The notes: a model not told the origin generated them from the sequence alone. Shown: positions 1-6,081, counted from the first letter of the stretch. The stretch: 6,646 nt of DNA from Actinomycetota bacterium (GCA_016927635.1 JAFGMJ010000011.1:1-6646); one strand, 5' to 3'. Numbers and translations are program-made.

Positions 1-12
1 ATATTGCTTCTG

Positions 13-20
13 AAAGGGGA
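13..20 (+). promoter_or_regulatory. Ribosome binding site of the VOC gene
   Basis: The purine run AAAGGGGA lies 9 bases before the ATG at 30 and is a plausible Shine-Dalgarno sequence. It supports that ATG as the start. The promoter must lie left of the window, because only 29 bases precede the gene. Confidence 0.6.
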
Positions 21-29
21 TTTTAAAAA

Positions 30-416
30 ATGCTTAAAAAACTTACTCCCAATCTCATCGTAGACGATGTAAACAAAACAGTTGATTTTTACCAGAATAC
101 CCTCGGAAGCTTTGAGCTTGTGCTTACAGACCCAAAAAAGGGCCAGTTTGACTGGGCGCTGATGCGTTGTGAAGATGTGGAAATAATGTTTCAGTCAAAA
201 AAGAGCCTGACTGAAAAAATTCCGGGATTTTCAGAGCAGAAAACAGGCGGCACTGTAATAATATATATTGAGGTCGATTCAATTGAAACTTTTTACAACT
301 GGATAAAAGACAGAGTAAAAATAGTTGCAGAGCTTACAGACACGGAGTACAGGATGAGGGAATTCTTAATAGAAGACTGCAACGGCTTTATAATAGCTTT
401 TGCCCAGTGGTCTTAA
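30..416 (+). CDS. VOC (glyoxalase/bleomycin-resistance fold) family protein
   Basis: This encodes a 128-residue, probably cytosolic, single-domain protein of the vicinal oxygen chelate superfamily. The first beta-alpha-beta module (residues about 1-55) begins with TPNLIVDDV followed by TVDFYQNTLG, the usual 'pathway/partner' opening in which a helix carries F-Y-x-x-x-L-G. The second module ends with REFLIEDCNGF (110-120), matching the family's terminal D-x-N-G strand turn. The residue where glyoxalase I and dioxygenases carry the first metal histidine is an Asn (N8), so a metal-dependent enzyme is not indicated. It looks more like the non-catalytic ligand-binding or bleomycin-resistance-like group, which works as a homodimer. 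The substrate cannot be named. The gene is convergent with the minus-strand run that follows, so it is a separate transcription unit. The family call is firm; the function is open. Confidence 0.88.
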   Translation: MLKKLTPNLIVDDVNKTVDFYQNTLGSFELVLTDPKKGQFDWALMRCEDVEIMFQSKKSLTEKIPGFSEQKTGGTVIIYIEVDSIETFYNWIKDRVKIVAELTDTEYRMREFLIEDCNGFIIAFAQWS

Positions 417-470
417 GGATGGTTGAAAATATTTTTTTAAAAAATCGAATGCAATTAAATAATTTTTGCC

Positions 471-575
471 CTATTCTTTTTTGGTAAAGCTGTCTTTTGC
501 CCCGCATTCACATTTCTTTGGTTTGCATCTGCTCTCTTTTTCAAAACCACAGGAACTGCATTTCCATATAGCCAT
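471..575 (-). CDS. RCKP-type rubredoxin-like zinc/iron ribbon mini-protein
   Basis: This 34-residue protein begins MAIWKCSSCGFEKE, followed by RCKPKKC and then a final Cys-Gly. The CxxCG knuckle (C6, C9), the RCKPKK segment (16-21) and a second Cys pair (C22, C24) are the hallmarks of the short rubredoxin-like proteins that NCBI names after the RCKP motif. They probably bind one iron or zinc ion through four cysteines, and a role in electron transfer or metal binding is inferred, not shown. An AAGGTGG ribosome binding site lies 5 bases before the ATG, and the frame closes with TAG. As I remember the family, the second knuckle is usually CPxCG; here it is CECG, one residue shorter, and C17 could serve as an alternative ligand. 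It lies about 100 bases after the DUF1844 gene on the same strand and is last in the run. The gene call is strong despite its size. Confidence 0.88.
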   Translation of the reverse strand: MAIWKCSSCGFEKESRCKPKKCECGAKDSFTKKE

Positions 576-580
576 AATAA

Positions 581-587
581 CCACCTT
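581..587 (-). promoter_or_regulatory. Ribosome binding site of the rubredoxin-like gene
   Basis: AAGGTGG on the minus strand lies 5 bases upstream of the ATG whose first base is 575. It is a near-consensus Shine-Dalgarno sequence and is a main reason for accepting this very short frame as a real gene. Confidence 0.75.
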
Positions 588-605
588 TCTCTTTATTGCC
601 GCTGT

Positions 606-626
606 AGCCTGATTTTCGGCCAGGCT
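606..626. repeat. Short inverted repeat ahead of the rubredoxin-like gene
   Basis: AGCCTG at 606-611 and CAGGCT at 621-626 form a perfect 6-bp inverted repeat with a 9-base loop. It lies between the stop of the DUF1844 gene and the ribosome binding site of the rubredoxin-like gene. In a minus-strand transcript it would be a small hairpin in the leader. No T-run follows it on either strand, so a standard intrinsic terminator is not supported. It may mark an RNA-processing or attenuation site, or be chance. Confidence 0.35.
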
Positions 627-631
627 GATTT

Positions 632-637
632 ATTATA
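632..637 (-). promoter_or_regulatory. Possible -10 element before the rubredoxin-like gene
   Basis: The minus strand reads TATAAT here, a perfect -10 hexamer, about 57 bases before the start at 575. No good -35 lies at the matching distance; the segment there reads TTACAG. The surrounding sequence is very AT-rich, so a chance match is possible. If real, it would give the mini-protein its own promoter and place the 606-626 hairpin in its leader. Confidence 0.25.
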
Positions 638-677
638 AATATAAATAGCCGTCGCTGTAAGGTAGATGAAATATCAT

Positions 678-1055
678 TTAAATAAACGTTTTAACAAAAT
701 TAAGCTGCAAATTTGACAGCGAGGATTTAAGATTTTCAGCCTCCTGGGCGCTTATTTCCTCAGAAAGGATCTTGTAAAGAGCTTCAAAACAGTCCACGGC
801 AAGTTTTGCCTGTGACTTATCTTTGTATTTGTCATTGGTCCCCGCAGGAATACCCATTTTCTTATATGCCAGGCTTGACAATGACATCATCATCTGTATA
901 ACTATATCTTTTGTGGTCAGCTTATCTATTTCTTCCTGAAGCTGGCTTATAAGCTCTGCTTCCTCTTTTTTTCTTGCCTCTTCATCAATTGGTACTTCCT
1001 TATCCAGCCTTTCCTCGCCATTTCCGCCTTTTTTCTTTTCTTTTTTTGCCGCCAT
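678..1055 (-). CDS. DUF1844 domain-containing protein
   Basis: This encodes a 125-residue soluble protein of unknown function. Residues 1-47 are highly charged, rich in Lys and Glu, and probably disordered or coiled coil. Residues about 48-122 match the DUF1844 pattern: a first helix DIVIQMMMSLSSLAYKKMG (50-68), a link, then QAKLAVDCFEALYKIL (82-97) with the conserved Q-A-K and helix, then EISAQEAENLKSSLSNLQL (100-118), and a final hydrophobic stretch. DUF1844 proteins are small and widespread in bacteria with no assigned biochemical role. An ideal AAGGAGG ribosome binding site fixes the ATG start. The gene is third from the right-hand end behind apt, 71 bases downstream of its stop, and probably co-transcribed. 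The family call is confident; no function is claimed. Confidence 0.85.
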   Translation of the reverse strand: MAAKKEKKKGGNGEERLDKEVPIDEEARKKEEAELISQLQEEIDKLTTKDIVIQMMMSLSSLAYKKMGIPAGTNDKYKDKSQAKLAVDCFEALYKILSEEISAQEAENLKSSLSNLQLNFVKTFI

Positions 1056-1063
1056 TGGTACTT

Positions 1064-1070
1064 CCTCCTT
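1064..1070 (-). promoter_or_regulatory. Consensus ribosome binding site of the DUF1844 gene
   Basis: The minus strand carries AAGGAGG with an 8-base spacer to the ATG at 1055. It is the best Shine-Dalgarno sequence in the window, suggesting this small protein is translated well. Confidence 0.8.
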
Positions 1071-1126
1071 TATTTAGAAAAACTCCTGCTTTCAAATGCG
1101 CTATATGCTATTTTTTATTTAATTTT

Positions 1127-1648
1127 TTACTCTGATTCATATTTTATGATGGAAAATACATCATATCCTTCAAGCATTTGTCTTGGATTTAAGAACTCAA
1201 GCTCTACAAGAAAACATAAGCCGGCAACAATACCGCCGCAACTCTCTATTAGCTGTGCCTGGGCTTTTGCCGTACCGCCTGTTGCAACAAGGTCATCCAC
1301 TATGAGCACACTGTCGCCTTTTTTTATTGCATCTGTATGCATTTCCATCACATTGCTGCCATACTCAAGATCATAGGATACTTTACATGTGCTGTACGGA
1401 AGTTTGCCCGGCTTTCTGACTGGTATGAATCCTGAGCCTATTTTATAAGCAAGCGCCCCTCCGAATATAAACCCCCTTGCTTCAGCGCCAAGTATTGAAT
1501 CTATTTTTTTGCCATTGTAATTTTCTGCCATTAAATCTATTGCTTGCCTGAAAGCTGCAGCATCGCTTATCAGCGGAGTTATGTCTCTGAAAACTATGCC
1601 CTTTTTTGGAAAATCAGGGATATTTCTGATTTTTGGTTTCAAATCCAA
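1127..1648 (-). CDS. apt: Adenine phosphoribosyltransferase
   Basis: This encodes a cytosolic purine-salvage enzyme that joins adenine to PRPP to give AMP and pyrophosphate. The 173-residue length is typical of bacterial Apt. Diagnostic segments in order are IPDFPKKGIVFRDITPLI (10-27), the family N-terminus that ends in the F-R-D-x-T-P-L signature; GAEARGF (54-60); RKPGKLP (78-84), the flexible catalytic loop region; and the PRPP-binding motif VLIVDDLVATGGTA (114-127) with its two acidic residues and T-G-G-T loop. The start is TTG: the frame has a stop six codons upstream, no ATG lies before the conserved N-terminus, and AAGGAA lies 6 bases before this TTG. The gene follows the M3 peptidase after 24 bases and is probably in the same transcript. 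The assignment is very secure. It could be confused only with xanthine phosphoribosyltransferase, whose N-terminus differs. Confidence 0.96.
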   Translation of the reverse strand: MDLKPKIRNIPDFPKKGIVFRDITPLISDAAAFRQAIDLMAENYNGKKIDSILGAEARGFIFGGALAYKIGSGFIPVRKPGKLPYSTCKVSYDLEYGSNVMEMHTDAIKKGDSVLIVDDLVATGGTAKAQAQLIESCGGIVAGLCFLVELEFLNPRQMLEGYDVFSIIKYESE

Positions 1649-1654
1649 ATTATT

Positions 1655-1660
1655 TTCCTT
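1655..1660 (-). promoter_or_regulatory. Ribosome binding site fixing the TTG start of apt
   Basis: AAGGAA on the minus strand, 6 bases before the TTG at 1648, lies in the 24-base gap after the peptidase stop. It supports TTG as the true start, since an in-frame TAA lies just upstream at 1664-1666. Confidence 0.65.
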
Positions 1661-1672
1661 TCTTTAAATATA

Positions 1673-3184
1673 TTACTTATGCTTTTGTATTTCTTCAGCC
1701 AGGTTGTCTATGAGATAATTTATATCCAGACCCTTATAATCCAGCTGCATAAGGACCTCATCGGGGCCATATTTCTGCCCGTAGCTCCATATCTCTTTAA
1801 GGAAGCTGCCGGCTTTTTTCTGCCTGAACCATTCATAACCGAATTTGCGGTGCATATAATCTTTGAGCTGGGCTTCAAATATCCATGCCCTTATATAATT
1901 TGTGCAGTAAAAACCTTCATCTACATCCTTTAAATAATCTTCAGGATGATGTTGCATCATGACAGCATCACTGAGTATATGCCTGTAAGCCTGGTCTTTT
2001 CCGCTTATTGAAGAACCGTTATGCAGTAAAAGCTCATACTTTAATTTTGAAGCATATCTTCTGCAGAACCAGAGCTTTGAAAGATTTGAAAAATAGGTAA
2101 AATCTTCTGCTTCGCGATGAGCCATTTTTAAAAAACAGCTAAGCCATGCGCTGCTTTGCATCAGATGCTCAAGTGTAAAGGCGTAGCCTTCAGTGACAGC
2201 ATTATCGCCAAGAAACTTATATTCAAAGTCCAGTTTTGCTGATGTATTTGCAAAATGCTCAGCATGCCCGCCCTCATGAAACATTGCCTCAAAATCATCC
2301 TGGCCGCCTTTTGGCATGACAACCAGGTAAATTTCATCTGGAACTTTTACTGTTGCACAAAATGCCCTGGGGGATTTATTCCTGCGTTCTTCCACGTCAA
2401 GAATTATATTCGGCTGTTTTTCAATATCTATGCCCATTTCAAGAAGCGTGTCTTTAAACACATTTACAAGAGCCTCTTTTTTAAAATACCTGTCATATCT
2501 GGCTGCACGCCGAAGATATGCAAAGTCGCTTCTTCTGGCATCCCCCAGTGAAATGCCTAATTCTTTTTTTAAAAGATTTCCGAAATGGACCTGGTAAATA
2601 TCGGCAGTTTTTTCAAGCAGCATATTCATGGAATTTTCAAGAGTTGAGAAATCTTCCTGTTTTAAAAATTCAAACATATCCCGGTAGCTTGCAAAGCCAA
2701 GTTTTTCTGCCTGTCTGTGCACAGTTTCCCAGTACTGGTAAAGTGAAGGGTTAAGGGATTTTTTTGTAACTGCATTTCTTTTATCATCTATTGCATCTCT
2801 TTTTGACTTATCAGCTTCATTGGCAAGTAAAACATCGCTGTAGCGATATGATATATCCTTGCCATCGATTTTTACGGTTGCATTTGCCTCCTGCTCACCT
2901 ATACGGTCCACAAGTTCACGTGCATAATTCTCAACAAGGCCTTCCCCGCAGAACCTTATAAGATATGAAAGCTTTTTGGTTTCGTCCGCATTTTTTGAAG
3001 CCTTTCTCATTTCTTTTATGGCTTCAAAATTTGAAAGGTCAAAAAGGCTTTCATATTTTATATATATGTCTGAAGTATTGAGCTCCTGCTGAAGCCCTGC
3101 GTAATGCATATAATATTCTTTATCAAGCTCTGATAAAAAACTTTCAGCATTTTGCCTGTATTTATTTAAATCAAAGAATGCCAT
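1673..3184 (-). CDS. M3 family oligoendopeptidase (PepF-like zinc peptidase)
   Basis: This encodes a cytosolic metallopeptidase expected to trim short peptides. Numbered from the ATG at 3184 (503 residues), the zinc motif HEGGH is at 303-307, and a glutamate in TEGYAF falls at 332. That is 29 residues after the first His, exactly the spacing of the third zinc ligand in the M3 (thimet/PepF) family. The MFHEGGHAEHF context and the C-terminal Tyr pair (Y426, Y430, in GFYCTNYIRAW) also fit family M3, where tyrosines line the active site. At about 500 residues it is shorter than classical PepF (about 600), mainly in the helical N-terminal part, and no signal peptide is seen. The start is uncertain: ATG at 3184 follows the transketolase stop by one base, while TTG at 3193 would add three residues and overlap that gene by 8 bases. 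Preferred peptides are unknown. Confidence 0.93.
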   Translation of the reverse strand: MAFFDLNKYRQNAESFLSELDKEYYMHYAGLQQELNTSDIYIKYESLFDLSNFEAIKEMRKASKNADETKKLSYLIRFCGEGLVENYARELVDRIGEQEANATVKIDGKDISYRYSDVLLANEADKSKRDAIDDKRNAVTKKSLNPSLYQYWETVHRQAEKLGFASYRDMFEFLKQEDFSTLENSMNMLLEKTADIYQVHFGNLLKKELGISLGDARRSDFAYLRRAARYDRYFKKEALVNVFKDTLLEMGIDIEKQPNIILDVEERRNKSPRAFCATVKVPDEIYLVVMPKGGQDDFEAMFHEGGHAEHFANTSAKLDFEYKFLGDNAVTEGYAFTLEHLMQSSAWLSCFLKMAHREAEDFTYFSNLSKLWFCRRYASKLKYELLLHNGSSISGKDQAYRHILSDAVMMQHHPEDYLKDVDEGFYCTNYIRAWIFEAQLKDYMHRKFGYEWFRQKKAGSFLKEIWSYGQKYGPDEVLMQLDYKGLDINYLIDNLAEEIQKHK

Positions 3185-3185
3185 A

Positions 3186-4154
3186 TTACTCAAGATTCTC
3201 CTTTATGACTTTTATTATTGAGGCTTCATCAAGTCCATATGCAGCATAAAGCTCTTCAGGTGTCCCTGAGGCTCCAAACTTATCCCTTACACCTATCCTT
3301 ATGACTTTTGAAGGATGTTTTTCTGAAAGCAGCTCACAAACAGCGCTTCCGAGGCCGCCAATAATATTGTGGTCCTCTACCGTAAAAACAATGCCTGTCT
3401 TTGCAGCACTTTCAAGAATAAGCTCCTCATCAAGCGGCTTTATTGAAGCCATGTTAAGAAAATCCACTTCCAGGCCTTCGGATGCCAGCTTTTTTACTGC
3501 AGAGAAACATATATGTGTTGTAAATCCGGCTGAAATAACAGTTGCCCTGTTTCCTTCAAGCATCTTAACGCCCTTGCCAATTTCAAAATTATAATTTTCA
3601 TTGAATAGCAGCGGGCTTGTGCCTCTTGTAAGCCTTACGTAGCAGGGGCCTCTATAAGCAGTTACAGCCTCTATGACCCTGCGTGTCTCTGTGCCGTCTG
3701 ATGGAGATATGACAATTATGCCCGGTATAGCACGCATTATTGCAACGTCCTCTATTGCCTGATGAGTTGCGCCGTCCTCACCAACTGAAATACCGCAATG
3801 AGTAGCGCATATCTTTACATTTAAATGGGGATAAGCTATTGAAGTGCTGACCTGGTCACAGGCCCGCTTTGTTGCAAATACTCCAAAAGTGGAAATGAAA
3901 GGTATCTTTCCCATTGTGGACAATCCTGCGGCAACGCTTGTCATATTTGATTCTGCAATGCCCATGTTGAAAAATCTGTCAGGAAATTTTTTTGCAAAAA
4001 CAGCAGTCATTGTGGATTTTGAAAGATCACAGTCAAGCACAACTATATCCTTTTTTATATCCCCGAGCTCAGCGAGCCTCTCGCCATATGCATTTCTGGT
4101 GGCGACTTTCTTATCACCCTCATAAAGTATATTCTTTATTCCATCAGGTATCAT
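3186..4154 (-). CDS. Transketolase C-terminal subunit (split transketolase)
   Basis: This 322-residue protein corresponds to the C-terminal half of transketolase, with a pyrimidine-binding domain (about 14-180) and a transketolase C domain (about 195-315). Landmarks are FFNMGIAESNM (61-71) with E68, the glutamate that activates the thiamine diphosphate ring; GEDGATHQAIED (125-136), the G-x-T-H-Q loop with H131; and VEDHNIIGGLGSAV (259-272), the typical C-terminal domain motif. Split transketolases need an N-terminal subunit of about 270 residues that binds the diphosphate and Mg ion. Together they exchange two-carbon units between sugar phosphates in the pentose phosphate pathway. No such partner is next to this gene; the upstream neighbour is a divergent permease. 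An AGGAAAGG ribosome binding site lies 7 bases before the ATG. It is the first gene of the minus-strand run. A sugar-specific variant such as an apulose-phosphate type cannot be excluded. Confidence 0.93.
   Translation of the reverse strand: MIPDGIKNILYEGDKKVATRNAYGERLAELGDIKKDIVVLDCDLSKSTMTAVFAKKFPDRFFNMGIAESNMTSVAAGLSTMGKIPFISTFGVFATKRACDQVSTSIAYPHLNVKICATHCGISVGEDGATHQAIEDVAIMRAIPGIIVISPSDGTETRRVIEAVTAYRGPCYVRLTRGTSPLLFNENYNFEIGKGVKMLEGNRATVISAGFTTHICFSAVKKLASEGLEVDFLNMASIKPLDEELILESAAKTGIVFTVEDHNIIGGLGSAVCELLSEKHPSKVIRIGVRDKFGASGTPEELYAAYGLDEASIIKVIKENLE
3198..3203 (-). promoter_or_regulatory. Ribosome binding site of the M3 peptidase inside the transketolase gene
   Basis: AAGGAG on the minus strand overlaps the last codons of the transketolase gene. 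It lies 4 bases before a TTG (3193) and 13 bases before the ATG (3184), so neither spacing is ideal. The arrangement TAA-T-ATG across the junction suggests translational coupling, with ribosomes finishing transketolase restarting on the peptidase. Confidence 0.55.
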
Positions 4155-4161
4155 TTTTTAG

Positions 4162-4169
4162 CCTTTCCT
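4162..4169 (-). promoter_or_regulatory. Ribosome binding site of the transketolase subunit gene
   Basis: AGGAAAGG on the minus strand with a 7-base spacer to the ATG at 4154. This is a good Shine-Dalgarno match and supports the chosen start. Confidence 0.65.
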
Positions 4170-4201
4170 GGTATTTATTATCATTTACTTTCATTGGATA
4201 T

Positions 4202-4260
4202 TCTACAAAATATTGGTTAAAATTTATAGATGAAAATATATCCTGTTCAAATTATATAAA
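4202..4260 (+). promoter_or_regulatory. Probable promoter zone for the permease genes, element choice unresolved
   Basis: The only space for a plus-strand promoter ahead of the permease genes is this divergent region. Candidates are TCTACA (4202-4207) with TATAGA (4225-4230) at 17-base spacing, TTGGTT (4213-4218) with TATATC (4237-4242) at 18 bases, and an isolated TATAAA (4255-4260). None is clearly better. All overlap the candidate minus-strand promoter, so expression of the two operons could be linked or mutually exclusive. Confidence 0.3.
4223..4250 (-). promoter_or_regulatory. Candidate sigma-70-type promoter for the minus-strand operon
   Basis: On the minus strand, TTGAAC (4245-4250) and TATAAA (4223-4228) are separated by 16 bases. 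They match the -35 and -10 consensus at 4 and 5 of 6 positions. Transcription would begin near 4216, giving a leader of about 60 bases before the transketolase ATG. The region is AT-rich, so hexamer matches are easy to find; the spacing and location between divergent genes make this one the best candidate. Confidence 0.45.
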
Positions 4261-4283
4261 TATTCAAGATAAATTACCTGGGC

Positions 4284-5144
4284 ATGAGCAATATTGCAAA
4301 AAATAATAAAAACCTGATTTATCCGGGGCTTTTATGGTTTGGGATTTTTTTTATGCTGCCTCTCGCAGTCATTTTTTTATATTCTTTTACAACAGATTAC
4401 ATATTTTCAGGCCGCAGCATTGATTTTACTTTCAGCAATTTTCTGCTTATATTCCAGAAAAAACATTATCTGATAATACTGTGGCGCTCGCTCAAGATAA
4501 GCTTTATAACAACAGTGCTTTCCATTTTATTTTCATATCCAGTCGCGTATTTTCTTGCCAAAAAGACCAGCCTTGACCGTGTGCTTATAGTTGTGCTCAT
4601 GATACCTTTCTGGGTTAACTACCTTATCAGGATATTTGCCTGGAAACTGCTTCTTTCAGAGAATGGCGTTATAAACCAGTTTTTGCTTTTTATTGGCTTT
4701 ATAGATAAGCCTCTGCAAATGCTCTACACCCAGACCGCAGTTGTTTTCGGTCTGGTATACACTTATACCCCTATGATGGTGCTGCCACTTTACGCAACAA
4801 TTTTAAAGATAGACAGTTCGCTAACAGAGGCAGCTCTTGACCTTGGAGCATCACGAACCGGCGTTTTTTTTGATATAACTTTCAAGCTCAGCTTAACAGG
4901 TATTTTTGCAGGCACTCTTCTTGTGTTTATACCTGCGCTGGGCTCATTTGCAATTCCTGCAATACTTGGAGGTACTGATTCTGTAATGATAGGAAATATG
5001 GTTGAAAACCAGTTTTTCCATGTCGGGAACTGGAATTTCGGTTCAGCTTTTACGCTGGCACTTGGCGCTCTTTCAATAGCAATGATACTTTTTTATTCAA
5101 AGATTTTCGGGCTTGAGTCTATTTATAAAAACAAAAATATTTAA
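4284..5144 (+). CDS. potB: ABC transporter permease, spermidine/putrescine PotB type
   Basis: This encodes an inner-membrane subunit of a PotABCD-like importer. The 286 residues give six hydrophobic segments at about 12-34, 66-92, 98-122, 150-172, 203-228 and 254-274, the usual plan for this family. The cytoplasmic coupling loop for the ATPase is visible as EAALDLGASRTGVFFDITFK (182-201), the EAA motif with the invariant Gly at 188. The usual Pro after the loop (as in 'lPlslPGi') is replaced, giving KLSLTGI. Other family features are PFWVNYLIRIFAW (108-120) and IPALGSFAIPAILGG (216-230). No clear ribosome binding site precedes the ATG, but the N-terminus aligns naturally with the first membrane helix. 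Polyamine specificity is inferred from PotB similarity; the family also includes iron and other organic-cation transporters. The ATPase and binding-protein genes are absent nearby. Confidence 0.87.
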   Translation: MSNIAKNNKNLIYPGLLWFGIFFMLPLAVIFLYSFTTDYIFSGRSIDFTFSNFLLIFQKKHYLIILWRSLKISFITTVLSILFSYPVAYFLAKKTSLDRVLIVVLMIPFWVNYLIRIFAWKLLLSENGVINQFLLFIGFIDKPLQMLYTQTAVVFGLVYTYTPMMVLPLYATILKIDSSLTEAALDLGASRTGVFFDITFKLSLTGIFAGTLLVFIPALGSFAIPAILGGTDSVMIGNMVENQFFHVGNWNFGSAFTLALGALSIAMILFYSKIFGLESIYKNKNI

Positions 5145-5248
5145 AAAGAAACAAACTTAGGGCCTGCAGCTGTTTAATTGATTGAGCTTTTTACTAAAAT
5201 CAGGACAATTTCTTTGGCCATCAGGCATTTATAAAAGGCAGAGTATAA
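5145..5248. other. 104-bp gap between the two permease genes
   Basis: I see no convincing gene, promoter or terminator here. GCCTG (5162-5166) and CAGGC (5222-5226) are complementary but 55 bases apart. The AT content and lack of an open frame in line with potC suggest either a lost small gene or simply a loose operon junction. Confidence 0.4.
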
Positions 5249-6070
5249 ATGAAAAATAAAAAACCGGCAAAACCCGTATTTCTAGCTATATATACTGCTT
5301 TATTTTTTGTATATATGTTTGCACCGCTTGTAATCATTTTCATATTTGCATTCAATAAAGGCCAGGGTTATTATTTTCCGCTTCAGGGCTTCACATTAAA
5401 CTGGTTTAATGAATTTTTTTCAGACAATATGGCATTAAAAGCAATAAAAAACAGTCTTTTAATAGCTGTGGCTTCTGCTACAATATCGACGCTGCTGGGC
5501 ACATTTCTCACATTGGGTGTTGTAAAAGGCGTAAAAAGATTTCGCACCGGATTGCTTACCATGCTTATGCTTCCCGTGCTTATGCCAAGCCTTACAATAG
5601 GGATTTCAATACTTGTATTTTTCAGGACTATATATATTCCCCTTGGAATACCTGTGGTAATACTAGCCCATGTATCAATAAGCATAAGCTATGTTTTCCT
5701 GATAATGATGGGTCGGATAGAAGGTATAGACCTTGAGGTGCAGGAAGCTGCCATAGACCTGGGCGCCGGCTGGATTGCAAGCCTGAAAGATATACTTTTT
5801 CCAATACTTTTGCCTGCAATAACAGCTGGCTGGCTTTTTTCTTTCATGATAAGCTGGAACGAATTCATAATAACCTACTTTTTAATAGGCACTGAAGTGA
5901 CTCTGCCGATTTATATTTTTTCACAGCTTCGTTTCGGCATATCCCCAAAAGTCAATGTGATATCACTTCTTATAACTCTTTTCACTCTTACAATGATAGC
6001 CCTGCTTTTTGCAGTAAGAAAATTTTTTGCAAGGAGGAGAAGGGCTATGGACTCTTATTTATCATCTTAA
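5249..6070 (+). CDS. potC: ABC transporter permease, spermidine/putrescine PotC type
   Basis: This is the second membrane subunit, 273 residues, expected to pair with the preceding PotB-like protein. Six hydrophobic segments fall at about 10-34, 67-92, 101-126, 136-157, 184-208 and 232-258. The EAA coupling loop reads QEAAIDLGAGWIASLKDILF (166-185) and is followed by the conserved P-x-L-L-P-A-I. SWNEFIITYFLIG (202-214) and the TLPIYIFSQLRFGISP segment (218-233) are characteristic of PotC rather than of general sugar or amino-acid permeases. The tail is strongly basic (ARRRR, 261-265), consistent with a cytoplasmic end. A TAA directly precedes the ATG in frame, so the start cannot lie further upstream. 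The ribosome binding site is weak (GGCAGAG). A 104-base gap separates it from potB, where such genes usually overlap. Substrate is inferred from the family. Confidence 0.88.
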   Translation: MKNKKPAKPVFLAIYTALFFVYMFAPLVIIFIFAFNKGQGYYFPLQGFTLNWFNEFFSDNMALKAIKNSLLIAVASATISTLLGTFLTLGVVKGVKRFRTGLLTMLMLPVLMPSLTIGISILVFFRTIYIPLGIPVVILAHVSISISYVFLIMMGRIEGIDLEVQEAAIDLGAGWIASLKDILFPILLPAITAGWLFSFMISWNEFIITYFLIGTEVTLPIYIFSQLRFGISPKVNVISLLITLFTLTMIALLFAVRKFFARRRRAMDSYLSS

Positions 6071-6081
6071 AATATTTTGAC

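Noticed and set aside
431..445. AT-only palindrome (seven bases each side of a central T) between the VOC gene and the rubredoxin-like gene
   Set aside because: The stem has no G or C and no loop, so it would not form a stable terminator hairpin. It is expected in such AT-rich spacer.
1544..1933. Plus-strand open frame of 129 codons antisense to the apt/peptidase junction
   Set aside because: It lies opposite two secure genes, has no family features, and its hydrophobic composition arises from the complementary codons.
2255..2754. Two plus-strand open frames antisense to the M3 peptidase
   Set aside because: They are opposite conserved peptidase sequence including the HEGGH region, and look like random translations with no recognisable motif.
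3992..4306. Plus-strand open frame crossing from the transketolase gene into the start of potB
   Set aside because: Most of it is antisense to transketolase, and the end overlaps potB in another frame. No family similarity is seen.
5383..5819. Minus-strand open frames inside potC
   Set aside because: They are antisense shadows of the well-supported permease with no ribosome binding site or family pattern.
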